Of a stretch of 64,000 nt of DNA, positions 8,658-20,795 are shown in pieces. The DNA lies in assembly GCF_000935355.1 (NCBI RefSeq), contig NZ_JXZC01000008.1, positions 83,196 to 147,195 of the forward strand. The letters run 5' to 3'. This DNA comes from Rossellomorea aquimaris. Its GTDB lineage: Bacteria; Bacillota; Bacilli; Bacillales; Bacillaceae_B. The notes beneath the pieces are model-generated. The model saw only the letters and a program-made list of their open reading frames with translations. It had not been told where the DNA came from and did no database searches. The translations under genes were made by a program, and so were the position numbers. How positions within the stretch are numbered: position 1 is the stretch's first letter; the number at the start of each line of letters is the position of its first letter.

Positions 8658-9587
8658 TTGAGAGCAGATAAACATAACAAAAAGCGTAAATGGCCTAAAG
8701 TGGTTGCTATCGGCTTGATCCTTTTACTTGTAGCTGGTGGGGGATATGCCTATTCCATCTACCATTCACTGAATAAAACGGCTGAAACGATGAATGAGAA
8801 GATCGACCGTCCGAAGTCGGAGAAGCGGACTGAGGAAGTAAAATTTGAGAAGAAACATCCGTTTTCTGTGCTATTGTTAGGGGTGGATGAGAGAGACGGA
8901 GATAGAGGCCGATCGGATTCTATGATCGTTGTGACTGTGAATCCTCACGAGAAAACGACGAAGATGATGAGTATCCCCCGTGACACCCGCGTCGAAATCG
9001 TAGGTAAAGGAATGGATGACAAAATCAACCATGCCTATGCTTTCGGTGGCGTAGAAATGACGATGGATACAGTGGAAGAATTCCTGGATATACCGATTGA
9101 TTATTATGCAAAGATCAATATGGAAGGATTCAGGGATATCGTTGATGCGGTCGGCGGGGTAACCGTGCAAAATGATTTCACCTTCAACTACGAGGGGTAT
9201 ACTTTCAAAGAAGGTTCATTAACTTTGAGCGGTAAAGAAGCTCTTGCCTATTCCCGTATGCGCTACGAAGATCCACGTGGTGATTTCGGTCGTCAGGCAA
9301 GACAGCGCCAGGTAATTCAGGCGGTTATTAAAGAAGGTGCGAGCGTATCGTCCCTATGGAATTACGGCGATATCTTCGGAGCTATCGGCGAAAATGTGAA
9401 AACGAACCTGACTCTTGAAGAAATGGTTGATATTCAGAAGAACTACAAATCGGCGACAAAAGATATTTCTCAAAGTCAGATTGCCGGTGAAGGGGCTAAA
9501 CTCGGCGGTATCTACTACTACATCGTTCCTGAAGAAGAGAAACAAAAAGTTCAGAGTGATCTGAAGGATCATTTGGATTTGAATTAA
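8658..9587 (+). CDS. tagU: LCP family transferase (TagU/LytR type)
   Basis: A 309-residue LytR-CpsA-Psr protein with one N-terminal membrane segment (about 13-32) and an extracytoplasmic LCP domain. The motifs LLLGVDERDGDRGRSDSM, SIPRDTRV and SRMRYEDPRGDFGRQARQRQ are the pyrophosphate/polyprenyl-binding Asp/Arg set. The family attaches wall teichoic acid or other polymers from undecaprenyl diphosphate to peptidoglycan. TTG at 8658 is chosen because AGGTGG (8645-8650) is seven bases upstream; the open frame allows GTG at 8646 inside that site. It lies among surface and polysaccharide genes, consistent with polymer attachment. Confidence 0.9.
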   Translation: MRADKHNKKRKWPKVVAIGLILLLVAGGGYAYSIYHSLNKTAETMNEKIDRPKSEKRTEEVKFEKKHPFSVLLLGVDERDGDRGRSDSMIVVTVNPHEKTTKMMSIPRDTRVEIVGKGMDDKINHAYAFGGVEMTMDTVEEFLDIPIDYYAKINMEGFRDIVDAVGGVTVQNDFTFNYEGYTFKEGSLTLSGKEALAYSRMRYEDPRGDFGRQARQRQVIQAVIKEGASVSSLWNYGDIFGAIGENVKTNLTLEEMVDIQKNYKSATKDISQSQIAGEGAKLGGIYYYIVPEEEKQKVQSDLKDHLDLN

Positions 9588-9595
9588 TATGGATG

Positions 9596-9620
9596 AAACC
9601 GGCCTTTAGGGTCGGTTTTT
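9596..9620 (+). terminator. Terminator of tagU
   Basis: AAACCG/CGGTTT stem with a T-run, starting nine bases after the stop codon. Confidence 0.75.
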
Positions 9621-9654
9621 TATTTTGGACAGGAAAGGAAAAAGGGCAGGTGCA

Positions 9655-10359
9655 TTATGCAGCTGCCCCTTTTTCGTTGATCAATATCGATTTCCCCAGC
9701 CATATACCACCGGCAATACAGAGTAGTCCCAACAGCGAGAGAAAGAACAGGGATGACCTTCCCTCATCTTGATATGGTAAGTCCGTATAATACCCATGGG
9801 TTTCATCCGAGATTCCCTTGATCCACTGGGTCTCGAGCTTTGATTTTGTATCTTCCGTGAAGTTGCTTTTCTTTACGATTCCATTTTCATTGATGGTGTA
9901 TGTTCTGAATTTGGTGATTGAGTTATTTTCTTTTACGGGAGTTGTGTCCAGGCTGACGATGAATTCTTCTTTTCCGGTTTGTTTATCCTTCATTACTTTG
10001 TATTGAATGACGCCGGAGTAAGGTTTCATCCCTTCTTCTTCAGGATTTACCTTATGTCCTTTCAGCTTCGCCTCCACTTCATCATTTATTTCAAGGATGA
10101 TCGTGGAAGGATTGCTTTCACTTTCCACATACGTATTCAATTTCACACCGTGAAAGACTTGGACTGCATCGATCATGCCGTCTTCTTGTAAAGAGACGAA
10201 ATCATATCTTTTATCGAATGCATTTTGGTAGAAGCTCTCTCTGACAGATTGGATCAGGAAGTAAGTTACTAAGAGAATGATGATGATTCCGATGATCACT
10301 AAGGAAGCACTGATAAATAAGAATTTTTTTCTTTTTACATTCATTTTCTCTTCACTCAA
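9655..10359 (-). CDS. Membrane protein of unknown function downstream of the TPR regulator
   Basis: A 234-residue protein I do not recognise. It has one membrane segment at about 14-37, an extracytoplasmic region of about 165 residues with many charged residues and beta-strand-like patterns, and a second segment near 205-225 followed by a short cytoplasmic tail. It lies only 30 bases downstream of the PlcR-like regulator on the same strand, so it is likely co-transcribed. Its start is uncertain: TTG at 10359 is the longest frame and an ATG at 10344 is equally poorly supported. It could act in export, sensing or immunity for the adjacent peptide system; this is speculation from position only. 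Confidence 0.6.
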   Translation of the reverse strand: MSEEKMNVKRKKFLFISASLVIIGIIIILLVTYFLIQSVRESFYQNAFDKRYDFVSLQEDGMIDAVQVFHGVKLNTYVESESNPSTIILEINDEVEAKLKGHKVNPEEEGMKPYSGVIQYKVMKDKQTGKEEFIVSLDTTPVKENNSITKFRTYTINENGIVKKSNFTEDTKSKLETQWIKGISDETHGYYTDLPYQDEGRSSLFFLSLLGLLCIAGGIWLGKSILINEKGAAA

Positions 10360-10389
10360 ATCTTCAATTAGATTTTTTGTATGTGATCT

Positions 10390-11268
10390 CTATTGGGTGA
10401 AGTTCTCAATTTTGCGGCGGATAAATTGGATGAATTTGTCATCACCTTGAAGCTCGAATACGATAAGTGCCTTCTGCATGTATTTCTGTGCTTCGTTAAT
10501 GATCCCTTGAAGCTCATAATTGTAGCCGATATGGTAATGAAGCTCCCCCAGGAGGTACATATTGTCTTTCAGCACACACCAATCGATGGCTTCGTTGCAA
10601 TACTGGATGGACTCCTCAAAATTTTTCAATCGGGTAAGGACCCTCGCAATATTGTAGTAGAGTCTGGTTCTTAGTGTGAAGTCATGCAGATTGGGAAGGG
10701 CGAGGATATGGGTTTTCACTTCCTGATAGATTTCGAGAGCCTTCTTCCAATCTCCTTCTTCCGAATACATGACACCTATGGTGAGAAGGATCTCAATTTC
10801 ACGTTCTGTCCAGATTTTATCCGTCGTATGGGACAAAGAGATGGCTTCTCTCAGGATCTCTTCTGCTTTTCCCACGTTTTTATTGAGCTCATATTGATAA
10901 ATTCCTTTATGCCATTGAAGTAACTGAAGATTCCGATTATTATTAAAGAACAGGGGATTCTCTTCTTCCGCCGTTACGATTTCTTTCATTTCCTTATAGT
11001 TCATGCTTCTTCTTGCAATCTGAAGCTGCTTGCTGACTTCTTGTACATAATCTAACCGGGGTGTCATTCCTATATCGAAGAAGTAGTTGACGTCTACACC
11101 TAACTTCCTTGATATTAAGAATAGTGTTGAGGCGTAAGGGAACACATCACCTTTTTCAATCTTACTGATCTGAGCCTGGGTACATATTCCTTCTGCCAGC
11201 TCTTCTTGGGAAAGACCGATGTTCTTACGTAATTCTTTTATCTTTTGACCTACAACACTAAAGTCCAT
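10390..11268 (-). CDS. PlcR/RRNPP-like transcription regulator with TPR domain
   Basis: A 292-residue protein with an N-terminal HTH_3/XRE domain (about 8-62; LSQEELAEGICTQAQISKIE) and about five TPR-like helical repeats to the C-terminus (WTEREIEILLTIGVMYSEEG, YYNIARVLTRLKNFEES, LGELHYHIGYNYELQG). Length and layout match PlcR and other RRNPP regulators, which bind re-imported signalling peptides in the TPR groove. It is divergent from a gene for a secreted repeat protein ending ELPPVY (11470-11697), the arrangement of plcR-papR type modules. AGGAGAGATGT precedes the ATG. Peptide binding is inferred. Confidence 0.85.
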   Translation of the reverse strand: MDFSVVGQKIKELRKNIGLSQEELAEGICTQAQISKIEKGDVFPYASTLFLISRKLGVDVNYFFDIGMTPRLDYVQEVSKQLQIARRSMNYKEMKEIVTAEEENPLFFNNNRNLQLLQWHKGIYQYELNKNVGKAEEILREAISLSHTTDKIWTEREIEILLTIGVMYSEEGDWKKALEIYQEVKTHILALPNLHDFTLRTRLYYNIARVLTRLKNFEESIQYCNEAIDWCVLKDNMYLLGELHYHIGYNYELQGIINEAQKYMQKALIVFELQGDDKFIQFIRRKIENFTQ

Positions 11269-11394
11269 TTACATCTCTCCTAAAAAAATATTCCTATAAT
11301 TATATTTTTCTTTCAAAAAATGCGAATGAGCTATCTTTCGGTGCTGAAAATGGTCCATAAGCCCCTACAATGCCTCTCATCACATTTTTAATAT

Positions 11395-11423
11395 ATGGTT
11401 TAATATTATTATAACTCTATAAT
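11395..11423 (+). promoter_or_regulatory. Candidate promoter of the ELPPVY peptide gene
   Basis: A perfect TATAAT at 11418-11423 is preceded at 17 bp by ATGGTT, a poor -35, as expected of an activator-dependent promoter. The odd palindrome ATGGTCCAT lies at 11350-11358. No PlcR-box consensus of the B. cereus type was found. Confidence 0.45.
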
Positions 11424-11469
11424 CAATGATACCTAAAATTACTCTATTTGAAAAAGGGAGGAAATACCC

Positions 11470-11697
11470 ATGAAAAAACGTTTGTTAACATTCGCTACCG
11501 CTTCTGCCTTACTTTTAGGAGCTTTCGGAGCTGTTCAGGCTACTTCCATTCAATCAGCTGAGCTTCCGCCAGTATATTCTCCATCAAGTACAGATGTGGC
11601 AGCAGAACTTCCACCTGTCTACTCTAAATCAAGCGTCGAAATAGCTGCAGAATTACCACCTGTATACGCTAAGAAAGAATTACCACCTGTATATTGA
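11470..11697 (+). CDS. Secreted repeat peptide precursor, four ELPPVY copies (PapR-like)
   Basis: A 75-residue protein. Residues 1-24 form a typical Sec signal peptide (MKKRLLTFATASALLLG then AVQA). The rest is almost only repeats: AELPPVY at 30-36, 45-51 and 60-66 and ELPPVY at 70-75, which is the exact C-terminus. PapR of the B. cereus group is a short secreted protein ending in a related pheromone, e.g. ADLPFEF. The Leu-Pro-aromatic pattern, terminal position, size and divergence from a PlcR-like receptor suggest a pheromone precursor with several signal copies. AAAGGGAGG precedes the ATG and a terminator follows. Alternatively it is a structural surface peptide; processing has not been shown. 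Confidence 0.75.
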   Translation: MKKRLLTFATASALLLGAFGAVQATSIQSAELPPVYSPSSTDVAAELPPVYSKSSVEIAAELPPVYAKKELPPVY

Positions 11698-11707
11698 TCC
11701 TATTCGT

Positions 11708-11733
11708 CTCCAGAGCCTGGAGGCTTTTTTATT
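11708..11733 (+). terminator. Terminator of the ELPPVY peptide gene
   Basis: CTCCAG-AGC-CTGGAG hairpin followed by a run of T, ten bases after the stop. Confidence 0.85.
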
Positions 11734-11824
11734 TCCTTGAAGCCCGCGAAGAAAGGGTTTTCATTTCTTTCTGTACAACCCTGCCGTTAAATGGAGAAAC
11801 TCCCCTACTCTAAGAGTAACATAC

Positions 11825-11837
11825 AGGTCCGTCCCTC
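11825..11837. repeat. Dispersed word AGGTCCGTCCCTC, single copy
   Basis: One intergenic copy of the 13-base word found throughout 11.8-45.7 kb. It is followed by an inverted repeat ATATTCTT-TT-AAGAATAT (11841-11858). The rest of the gap 11734-11999 shows no gene. Confidence 0.85.
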
Positions 11838-11999
11838 AAAATATTCTTTTAAGAATATGCCCGAAGTTATATAAATGATGAAAACGAGACCTTTCGGTAT
11901 GAATTCAAAACCAATATCCCCTTTATTGCTTTGTGGTGCCAAATACCTTATTCCATAATTTCTGATAGGATAAAAGTACAATAAAAGAAAGGGGGCTTC

Positions 12000-12326
12000 A
12001 TGATGAATAGCATAAGCATGAAAGTAAATCCTCTATACTCGGATTTGGATATGTCGATCCAGTTCCAATTTGAATTTTCCAAAGGTGATTGTAAGGTCGG
12101 GGAAGCCATGGTATCCACATATGCCATCAACAACAACGTGGCGTATCGTAAATCGCAAAGCGTGACAGCAGCTAAGGTTGAAAAGTGTGCCGTCATTGAT
12201 CAGTTCGAAATTGCAGGTGACCTTGGAAAACCCTGTATGAAGAAGCTCCGACACTTCCTGAAAGTGATCGGGATGAAAGAAATTCATTCGGGTTATGATA
12301 TGGCGCGGGAGAAGATTAGTAATTAA
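12000..12326 (+). CDS. Hypothetical protein, 108 residues
   Basis: Not recognised. It is a soluble, mixed-charge protein without signal peptide or membrane segment. GGGGG lies five to six bases before tandem ATG codons (12000 and 12003), so it is preferred over the two antisense open frames in the same place. It stands alone between a peptide gene terminator and a convergent membrane protein gene. No domain assignment is offered. Confidence 0.6.
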   Translation: MMNSISMKVNPLYSDLDMSIQFQFEFSKGDCKVGEAMVSTYAINNNVAYRKSQSVTAAKVEKCAVIDQFEIAGDLGKPCMKKLRHFLKVIGMKEIHSGYDMAREKISN

Positions 12327-12390
12327 GGTTTTGTTTAGATTGAAGAGGCTGTCCTTGTGATGAGGTCAGTCTCTTTTTGCACCATTGGCT

Positions 12391-12711
12391 TTAAAACTTT
12401 CTCACTATTCTTTTCAACACGATATACTTTCTTCTATTAGTTTGTTTTAACCTGACTAAAACCGGTAATGCCACTAGCTTCATTCCACTGATTAGAAGGG
12501 CTGCATAGGCAAATGAGTTCAATAAAAAGTATTCCAGGTTGAGCAGTAATACTCCCATCGAGCATAAGCCCCATAATATGGCCTCCATTCCCACCCTGCC
12601 CTCGAATGTCATGTTCTTTTTATAGAGTACTGTTGGGAGCACGGCAACGATGACGGATCCAAGGAGCAGGAATAGTATGGCGTATATCATGCCTATAATC
12701 GCTGTTATCAT
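12391..12711 (-). CDS. Small membrane protein of unknown function
   Basis: A 106-residue protein with about three hydrophobic segments (roughly 3-28, 43-62 and 66-88) and a basic C-terminal tail rich in Arg and Lys. AGAGGAAC lies six bases before the ATG at 12711. I do not recognise a family. It is convergent with the 12000-12326 gene and has no evident operon partner. Confidence 0.6.
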   Translation of the reverse strand: MITAIIGMIYAILFLLLGSVIVAVLPTVLYKKNMTFEGRVGMEAILWGLCSMGVLLLNLEYFLLNSFAYAALLISGMKLVALPVLVRLKQTNRRKYIVLKRIVRKF

Positions 12712-12818
12712 ATGAGTTCCTCTTATTTCTATAAAGTCCTACTCCTGTTTCATTTCACCTTTTCTTTAGTAAAATCCTTCTAATTTAAATATTTATATAG
12801 TACCTTCCCCAAAGTACG

Positions 12819-12850
12819 AAAAGAGCTTCGGCATTGGCCAAAGCTCTTTA
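12819..12850. terminator. Hairpin, probable terminator
   Basis: AAAGAGCTT...AAAGCTCTTT stem with an inner GC/GC pair. It has A/T runs on both sides, so it could act in either direction. It lies just left of the hutG remnant. Confidence 0.55.
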
Positions 12851-12861
12851 TATAAGTGTTT

Positions 12862-13012
12862 CAATGACGAGATGAGCCGCTACCCTGCTTATCAAGCTCT
12901 GATGTGGAGTGTCGGATCGGTTTCCACCTTTTCCATGGAGATTAATTTCAGGATGCAGCAGGGCGGTTTGAACCGTTCCGTTTATATATCCAGCCGTATG
13001 AGGGACGGACCT
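12862..13012 (-). pseudogene. Decayed fragment of the 3' end of hutG
   Basis: About three quarters of positions in 12876-12985 match, by eye, the 3' part of the intact hutG gene (15220-15335). Shared blocks are GAGTGTCGGATCG, TTTCCAC, TCCATGG and GCAGGGCGGTTTGAAC, in the same orientation. Small insertions and deletions break the frame and no upstream part of the gene is present. The fragment ends exactly at a copy of the dispersed word (13000-13012), which also overlaps the stop of the next gene. It is about 2.2 kb from the real hutG end, with the sigma/anti-sigma pair between. Confidence 0.75.
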
Positions 13013-14340
13013 TACTCAATCGAGTTTAAATCGCCCATCCAATTGATATCCGGATAACCTCCTTCATGAGTACTTTTCGAATTGCTCAATCCCGTATCGT
13101 AATAACCGTCTATACTATTCTCAATATGAATCACATAAGTGAAATCATTCCATATTGTTCCTTCTTCGATTGCTTTGTTAGAAACATCCGTCAATCTCTT
13201 CAGGAATTGGTTTGCTATCGCTCTCATTTCGTCCTCCGGTGTTTCCTGAGGGACGACGATGTTAAATTCCAATGGGTCCTGTTGAGAATGGAGGATGACT
13301 GCGTGGGATACTGTATTTTCCACGATATAGTCTCTCGCTTCGTTGAACCATTCAGGACGGAATTTCATCGGTTCTTCTTCTCCTAGATACTTTACATCCT
13401 TACTCAGGTACTCTGAACGGCCGTCATTCTTAAAAAGAGCTACCGAAGTAATAACGGATTCACGATCAATGAATTGGATCTCTTCCATTGAATTTGGCTT
13501 AATTTTGTTATTACCTTGTATCTCCATTTCTACTATATAATCACCATATAGATAATTCGCCGAATATACACCTTCCAATGCATTAAGGAAATAATATGGT
13601 TCACCCAAGGTCGCAATGACCTGGTCCAATGTATAAGACGGGCTGATATTGGAACGGATCTCCAATAGCGTCTTTTCATCTTGGAAGTAGAGGAGATAGT
13701 TCTCAACCCGATCATAGCCTTTGTGACCCTTCTTGGTGTCCAGATCTTCGTACTTGTCCTTATATATCTCCTGTATACCTTCCATGGAATCTCCAATCGT
13801 AAAGGCAGTTCCGATGAATGTTCCATTGGCTGCTTTTTCCTTGAAAGCATTTGGATTGTTCAGGATCATAGAGAAATCAAAGGCAGGGAGTGGAGGTGGT
13901 GTATCCGCCGGTTCACTTTTGTCTTCCTCTTCTTTTTTCTCTGGTATCTTCTCTGGTTCTGGTTCTGCTTCTTGCTCCTGTTTCTCTTTCACATCCTCGA
14001 CGGGGGTCGCCGATTTTCTGATGGAGGCTTTTTCCTCTATTATCTTTTCATCCCACTCGTCAGTTGGTACGTATGTGAATTCTGCAGGCTCTTCTTTCTC
14101 TTTTTCATTTTCTTTCACCATATCTTCCTTAAACAGATAGCTGTTGCCCAGGATAGAAAGGATCAGGATGATGCATAAAGGAACGCCAAGATTGATGAAG
14201 ATGGACTTGACCGATGATTTCTTTTGTTTTTCATTTCTTATTTTCGTCAGGATGGCTCTTTTTTGACTGGCAGGGTCAGTGTTCTTGAATACTTCACGTT
14301 CTATTTCATTCTTCATATTGTGAAAAGGGTCCTTATTCAT
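13012..14340 (-). CDS. Probable anti-sigma-type membrane protein
   Basis: A 442-residue protein with a short cytoplasmic N-terminus, one membrane segment (about 47-69), a charged Glu/Lys/Pro-rich linker (about 75-150) and a large extracytoplasmic domain I do not recognise. The start overlaps the end of the ECF sigma gene by eight bases, the usual sigma/anti-sigma arrangement, so it probably holds the sigma factor at the membrane and responds to an envelope signal. No zinc anti-sigma motif (HxxxCxxC) is visible. The stop codon TAA begins on the last base of a dispersed word copy, so this C-terminus may have been reshaped by that element. Confidence 0.7.
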   Translation of the reverse strand: MNKDPFHNMKNEIEREVFKNTDPASQKRAILTKIRNEKQKKSSVKSIFINLGVPLCIILILSILGNSYLFKEDMVKENEKEKEEPAEFTYVPTDEWDEKIIEEKASIRKSATPVEDVKEKQEQEAEPEPEKIPEKKEEEDKSEPADTPPPLPAFDFSMILNNPNAFKEKAANGTFIGTAFTIGDSMEGIQEIYKDKYEDLDTKKGHKGYDRVENYLLYFQDEKTLLEIRSNISPSYTLDQVIATLGEPYYFLNALEGVYSANYLYGDYIVEMEIQGNNKIKPNSMEEIQFIDRESVITSVALFKNDGRSEYLSKDVKYLGEEEPMKFRPEWFNEARDYIVENTVSHAVILHSQQDPLEFNIVVPQETPEDEMRAIANQFLKRLTDVSNKAIEEGTIWNDFTYVIHIENSIDGYYDTGLSNSKSTHEGGYPDINWMGDLNSIE

Positions 14341-14899
14341 TGGGAATCCTCCCTCCCATTGTTTTCTTCAGCTTCTCTCTTCCCCGGTCCAGCCTCGTCC
14401 GGACCGTTGAAGGATTGATCCCAAGCATATCTCCGATTTCCCCGGTCGTTAATTCTTCATAGTAATATAATAGGATGACTTCTCGATATTTCAGGGGGAG
14501 TGAATATACATGAGAGGCCACTGAGTCATTGTCTTCGTTCGTTATGAGTTCTTGTTCGGGTGTAACGGACGTCCCTTTTTTAAGAATGGTATGGAATGTA
14601 TTTACGATCGTATTTTTCCTGAAATAAGCCGAGCGCTTATAATCTTTACATAAGTTAATGGCAATTCTATAAATCCACGTTTTGTAAGAGGATTTATGAT
14701 TGAACTGATGGAGGGCATGAAAGGCTTTAATGAACACCTCCTGAGTAATATCCTGGGCAGCCGGCCAGTCTTTCACATAGAGATACACCAATTTCGTCAC
14801 CTGTACTTCATACTCATCAATTAAACTCTCAATCAACCTTTCCTCACTTATCTCCATCTGCATCACTCCCCCCTTCTCATGTTGTATCACCTCATCCAT
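14333..14899 (-). CDS. ECF-type RNA polymerase sigma factor
   Basis: A 188-residue sigma-70 family factor. Region 2 contains WPAAQDITQEVFIKAFHAL and region 4 contains LPLKYREVILLYYYEELTTG with the HTH GEIGDMLGINPSTVRTRLDRGR. Two starts have good ribosome-binding sites: ATG 14899 (GGGGAGG) and ATG 14863 (GGGGGGAG); the longer is reported. The gene is followed, overlapping, by a single-pass membrane protein. Its target promoters cannot be deduced here; I saw no convincing AAC...CGT autoregulatory promoter in 14900-15149. Confidence 0.88.
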   Translation of the reverse strand: MDEVIQHEKGGVMQMEISEERLIESLIDEYEVQVTKLVYLYVKDWPAAQDITQEVFIKAFHALHQFNHKSSYKTWIYRIAINLCKDYKRSAYFRKNTIVNTFHTILKKGTSVTPEQELITNEDNDSVASHVYSLPLKYREVILLYYYEELTTGEIGDMLGINPSTVRTRLDRGREKLKKTMGGRIPNE

Positions 14900-14956
14900 T
14901 TGTTATCCTCCCCTGAGCAGACCGGATACCTGATTTTCTGTTTCGGCACTGTAACC

Positions 14957-14968
14957 AGGTCCGTCCCT
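14957..14968. repeat. Dispersed word AGGTCCGTCCCT
   Basis: Intergenic copy upstream of the ECF sigma gene. It would lie in the 5' untranslated region if transcription starts further upstream. Confidence 0.8.
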
Positions 14969-15149
14969 TCTCTTTGTAAGTTTAATGTATTTTTTTACAT
15001 TTTTGTAAGTTATTCATTCATTAGACGCGAGTGGTAGGAAGTGTGTCTCAATTTTGGATGATTTTTCTTTATTTGATTTAATAGAAAAAAACCTATCCTT
15101 TCAATTAGGATACGTTTTCGCATATATTTTTCTTAGTCAGCCACAATGA

Positions 15150-15191
15150 AGGTCCGTCCCTCAATGCGTTAAAGCGGTGAGGGACGGACCT
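15150..15191 (-). terminator. Inverted pair of the dispersed word at the end of the hut operon
   Basis: AAGGTCCGTCCCTC and GAGGGACGGACCTT face each other across 16 bases, four bases after the hutG stop. The transcript would form a 14-bp GC-rich hairpin, but no clear T-run follows directly. It may stabilise or terminate the hut mRNA. It is also one of five inverted pairs of this word in the window. Confidence 0.65.
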
Positions 15192-15194
15192 TGG

Positions 15195-19073
<3,879 letters not shown>

Positions 19074-19081
<8 letters not shown>

Positions 19082-20606
19082 TTGTCGTTTCCTCCTTTGT
19101 TTTGGTTGGTTTGATTAGTGTGCTAAGCGTTGTTTGCTGAAGCCACTGGTTGGCTTTTTCTATGTCTTTCGAGAAGATGCGATCCTTAGTGATGGAAGGA
19201 ATGATCTTTCTCGCTGCTTCATAAAATTGGCGTGTTTTGCTTGCCAGGAGGTCCGTCCCTCTATGTTCTGCTGCCTGCAGGTTGCAGATGAGTTCGACGG
19301 CGAGGACTCTTCTTGTGTTCTGCAGGATTTGGTAAGCGTGTCGTGATCCGATGGTTCCCATGCTGACGTGGTCTTCCTGGTTGGCGGATGACGGGATGGA
19401 ATCGACGCTCGCTGGATGGGCGAGTGTTTTGTTTTCGGATACGAGTGATGCCGCACAGTATTGCATGATCATGGCACCGGATTGAAGTCCCGGTTGTGGA
19501 CTAAGGAATGGTGGCAGATCATTCAGCTGCGGATTCACAAGTCGTTCGATCCGTCTTTCTGAAATGTTGGCAAGTTCAGCCACAGCGATCTTCATGAAAT
19601 CCATGGCAAAGGCGATTGGCTGTCCATGGAAGTTCCCTCCTGAAATGACCTTTTCTCCGTCATCAAAAATGAGCGGATTATCGGTTGCGGCGTTCATTTC
19701 GATTTCCAGCTTTTCTTTTACATAGTCAAGTGCCTGCCAGGATGCTCCGTGTACTTGCGGGATGCATCGTAACGAGTAGGCGTCCTGGACTCTGAGTTCT
19801 CCTTGCTTCGTTGTCAACTTGCTGTTTTCCAGGTAATCCCGGATTCTTTTTGCCGTTGCGACCTGTTGAGGATAGCCCCTTACTAAATGAATATCTTCGT
19901 CGAAGGCATCCATGATCCCTCTAAGTCCCTCCAAGGTCAGACTTGCAATCATCTCGCTTTGGAAAGCCAGTTCCTCTGCTTCCAGGTATCCGATGACCCC
20001 CATCGCCGTCATCGCTTGGGTTCCATTGATGAGTGCCAATCCTTCTTTTGCCTGAAGCTGGATCGGGAAGATATTTTCTTTTGAAAGGACAGGCAGGGTT
20101 TGATGTACCTCTCCTTGATAGTGGACCTCGCCTTCTCCCATCAATGCAAGAGCCAGATGAGAAAGTGGCGCTAAGTCTCCGCTTGCTCCAAGTGACCCCT
20201 GCTGTGGGACCACTGGATGGATTCCTTTGTTCAAGAACTCGGCCAGTCTTTCGACGATCACTGGTCTAACACCAGAATACCCTTTTAAAAGAGCGTTGCA
20301 TCTCAGTAGAAGCATGGCACGTGAAACGTTCTCTGGGAACGGATCACCCACTCCACACGCATGGGAGTGAATCAGATTCAGCTGAAGCTCCTCCACATCA
20401 TCCGCATCAATCAACACATCACTGAACTTTCCAAAGCCCGTGTTGATCCCATACACCACACGCTTCTCCTTCACAATCCGCTCAACCGCCTCGCGACTCT
20501 TCCGCACCCGCTCCATACTAACCGGCGAAAGCACCACATCCTCCTTCCCATAAATAACCCTCTTCGCCTCATCCAGCGTCAAACTACAACCCGTCAACTC
20601 CACCAT
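19074..20606 (-). CDS. hutH: Histidine ammonia-lyase
   Basis: Deaminates L-histidine to urocanate, the first step of the pathway. The MIO-forming Ala-Ser-Gly triad is at 141-143 within [17 protein letters not shown] at 20606 is chosen because AGAGGTG (20614-20620) lies seven bases upstream; the open frame extends three codons to a GTG inside that site. The product is then 510 residues. A word copy at 19249-19261 encodes HRGTDLL near the C-terminus. The gene is separated from hutP by a strong terminator that HutP is expected to control. Confidence 0.96.
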
Positions 20607-20629
20607 TACAATCACCTCTTCATATTTTT

Positions 20630-20744
20630 AGGGACGGACCTCTCTACATTGCCTCTACACAACCTCAGTCTCGCTTAACCCCTCTAAATCGCTATTATTG
20701 TTGTTGCGTTCTTTAACGCTTTAAACCACTCCGGGACGGACCTC
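20630..20744. repeat. Two direct word copies in the hutP-hutH leader
   Basis: AGGGACGGACCTC at 20630-20642 and GGGACGGACCTC at 20733-20744, same orientation. Both are in the transcribed region between the HutP-regulated terminator and hutH. The copy at 20630 is about ten bases upstream of the hutH Shine-Dalgarno. Confidence 0.85.
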
Positions 20745-20795
20745 CGAATCCTCACTGCCCAATCCCTAAAGAGTCTCTTGACCCCAAAATTCCAC

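Noticed and set aside
11269..11469. PlcR box (TATGNAN4TNCATA) between regulator and peptide gene
   Set aside because: No match with acceptable mismatches; this regulator probably uses another operator.
11948..12287. Two minus-strand open frames antisense to the 108-aa gene
   Set aside because: No ribosome-binding sites, whereas the plus-strand gene has GGGGG at correct distance.
12872..13057. Plus-strand open frame
   Set aside because: It is the complement of the hutG relic and of the end of the next minus-strand gene; no ribosome-binding site.
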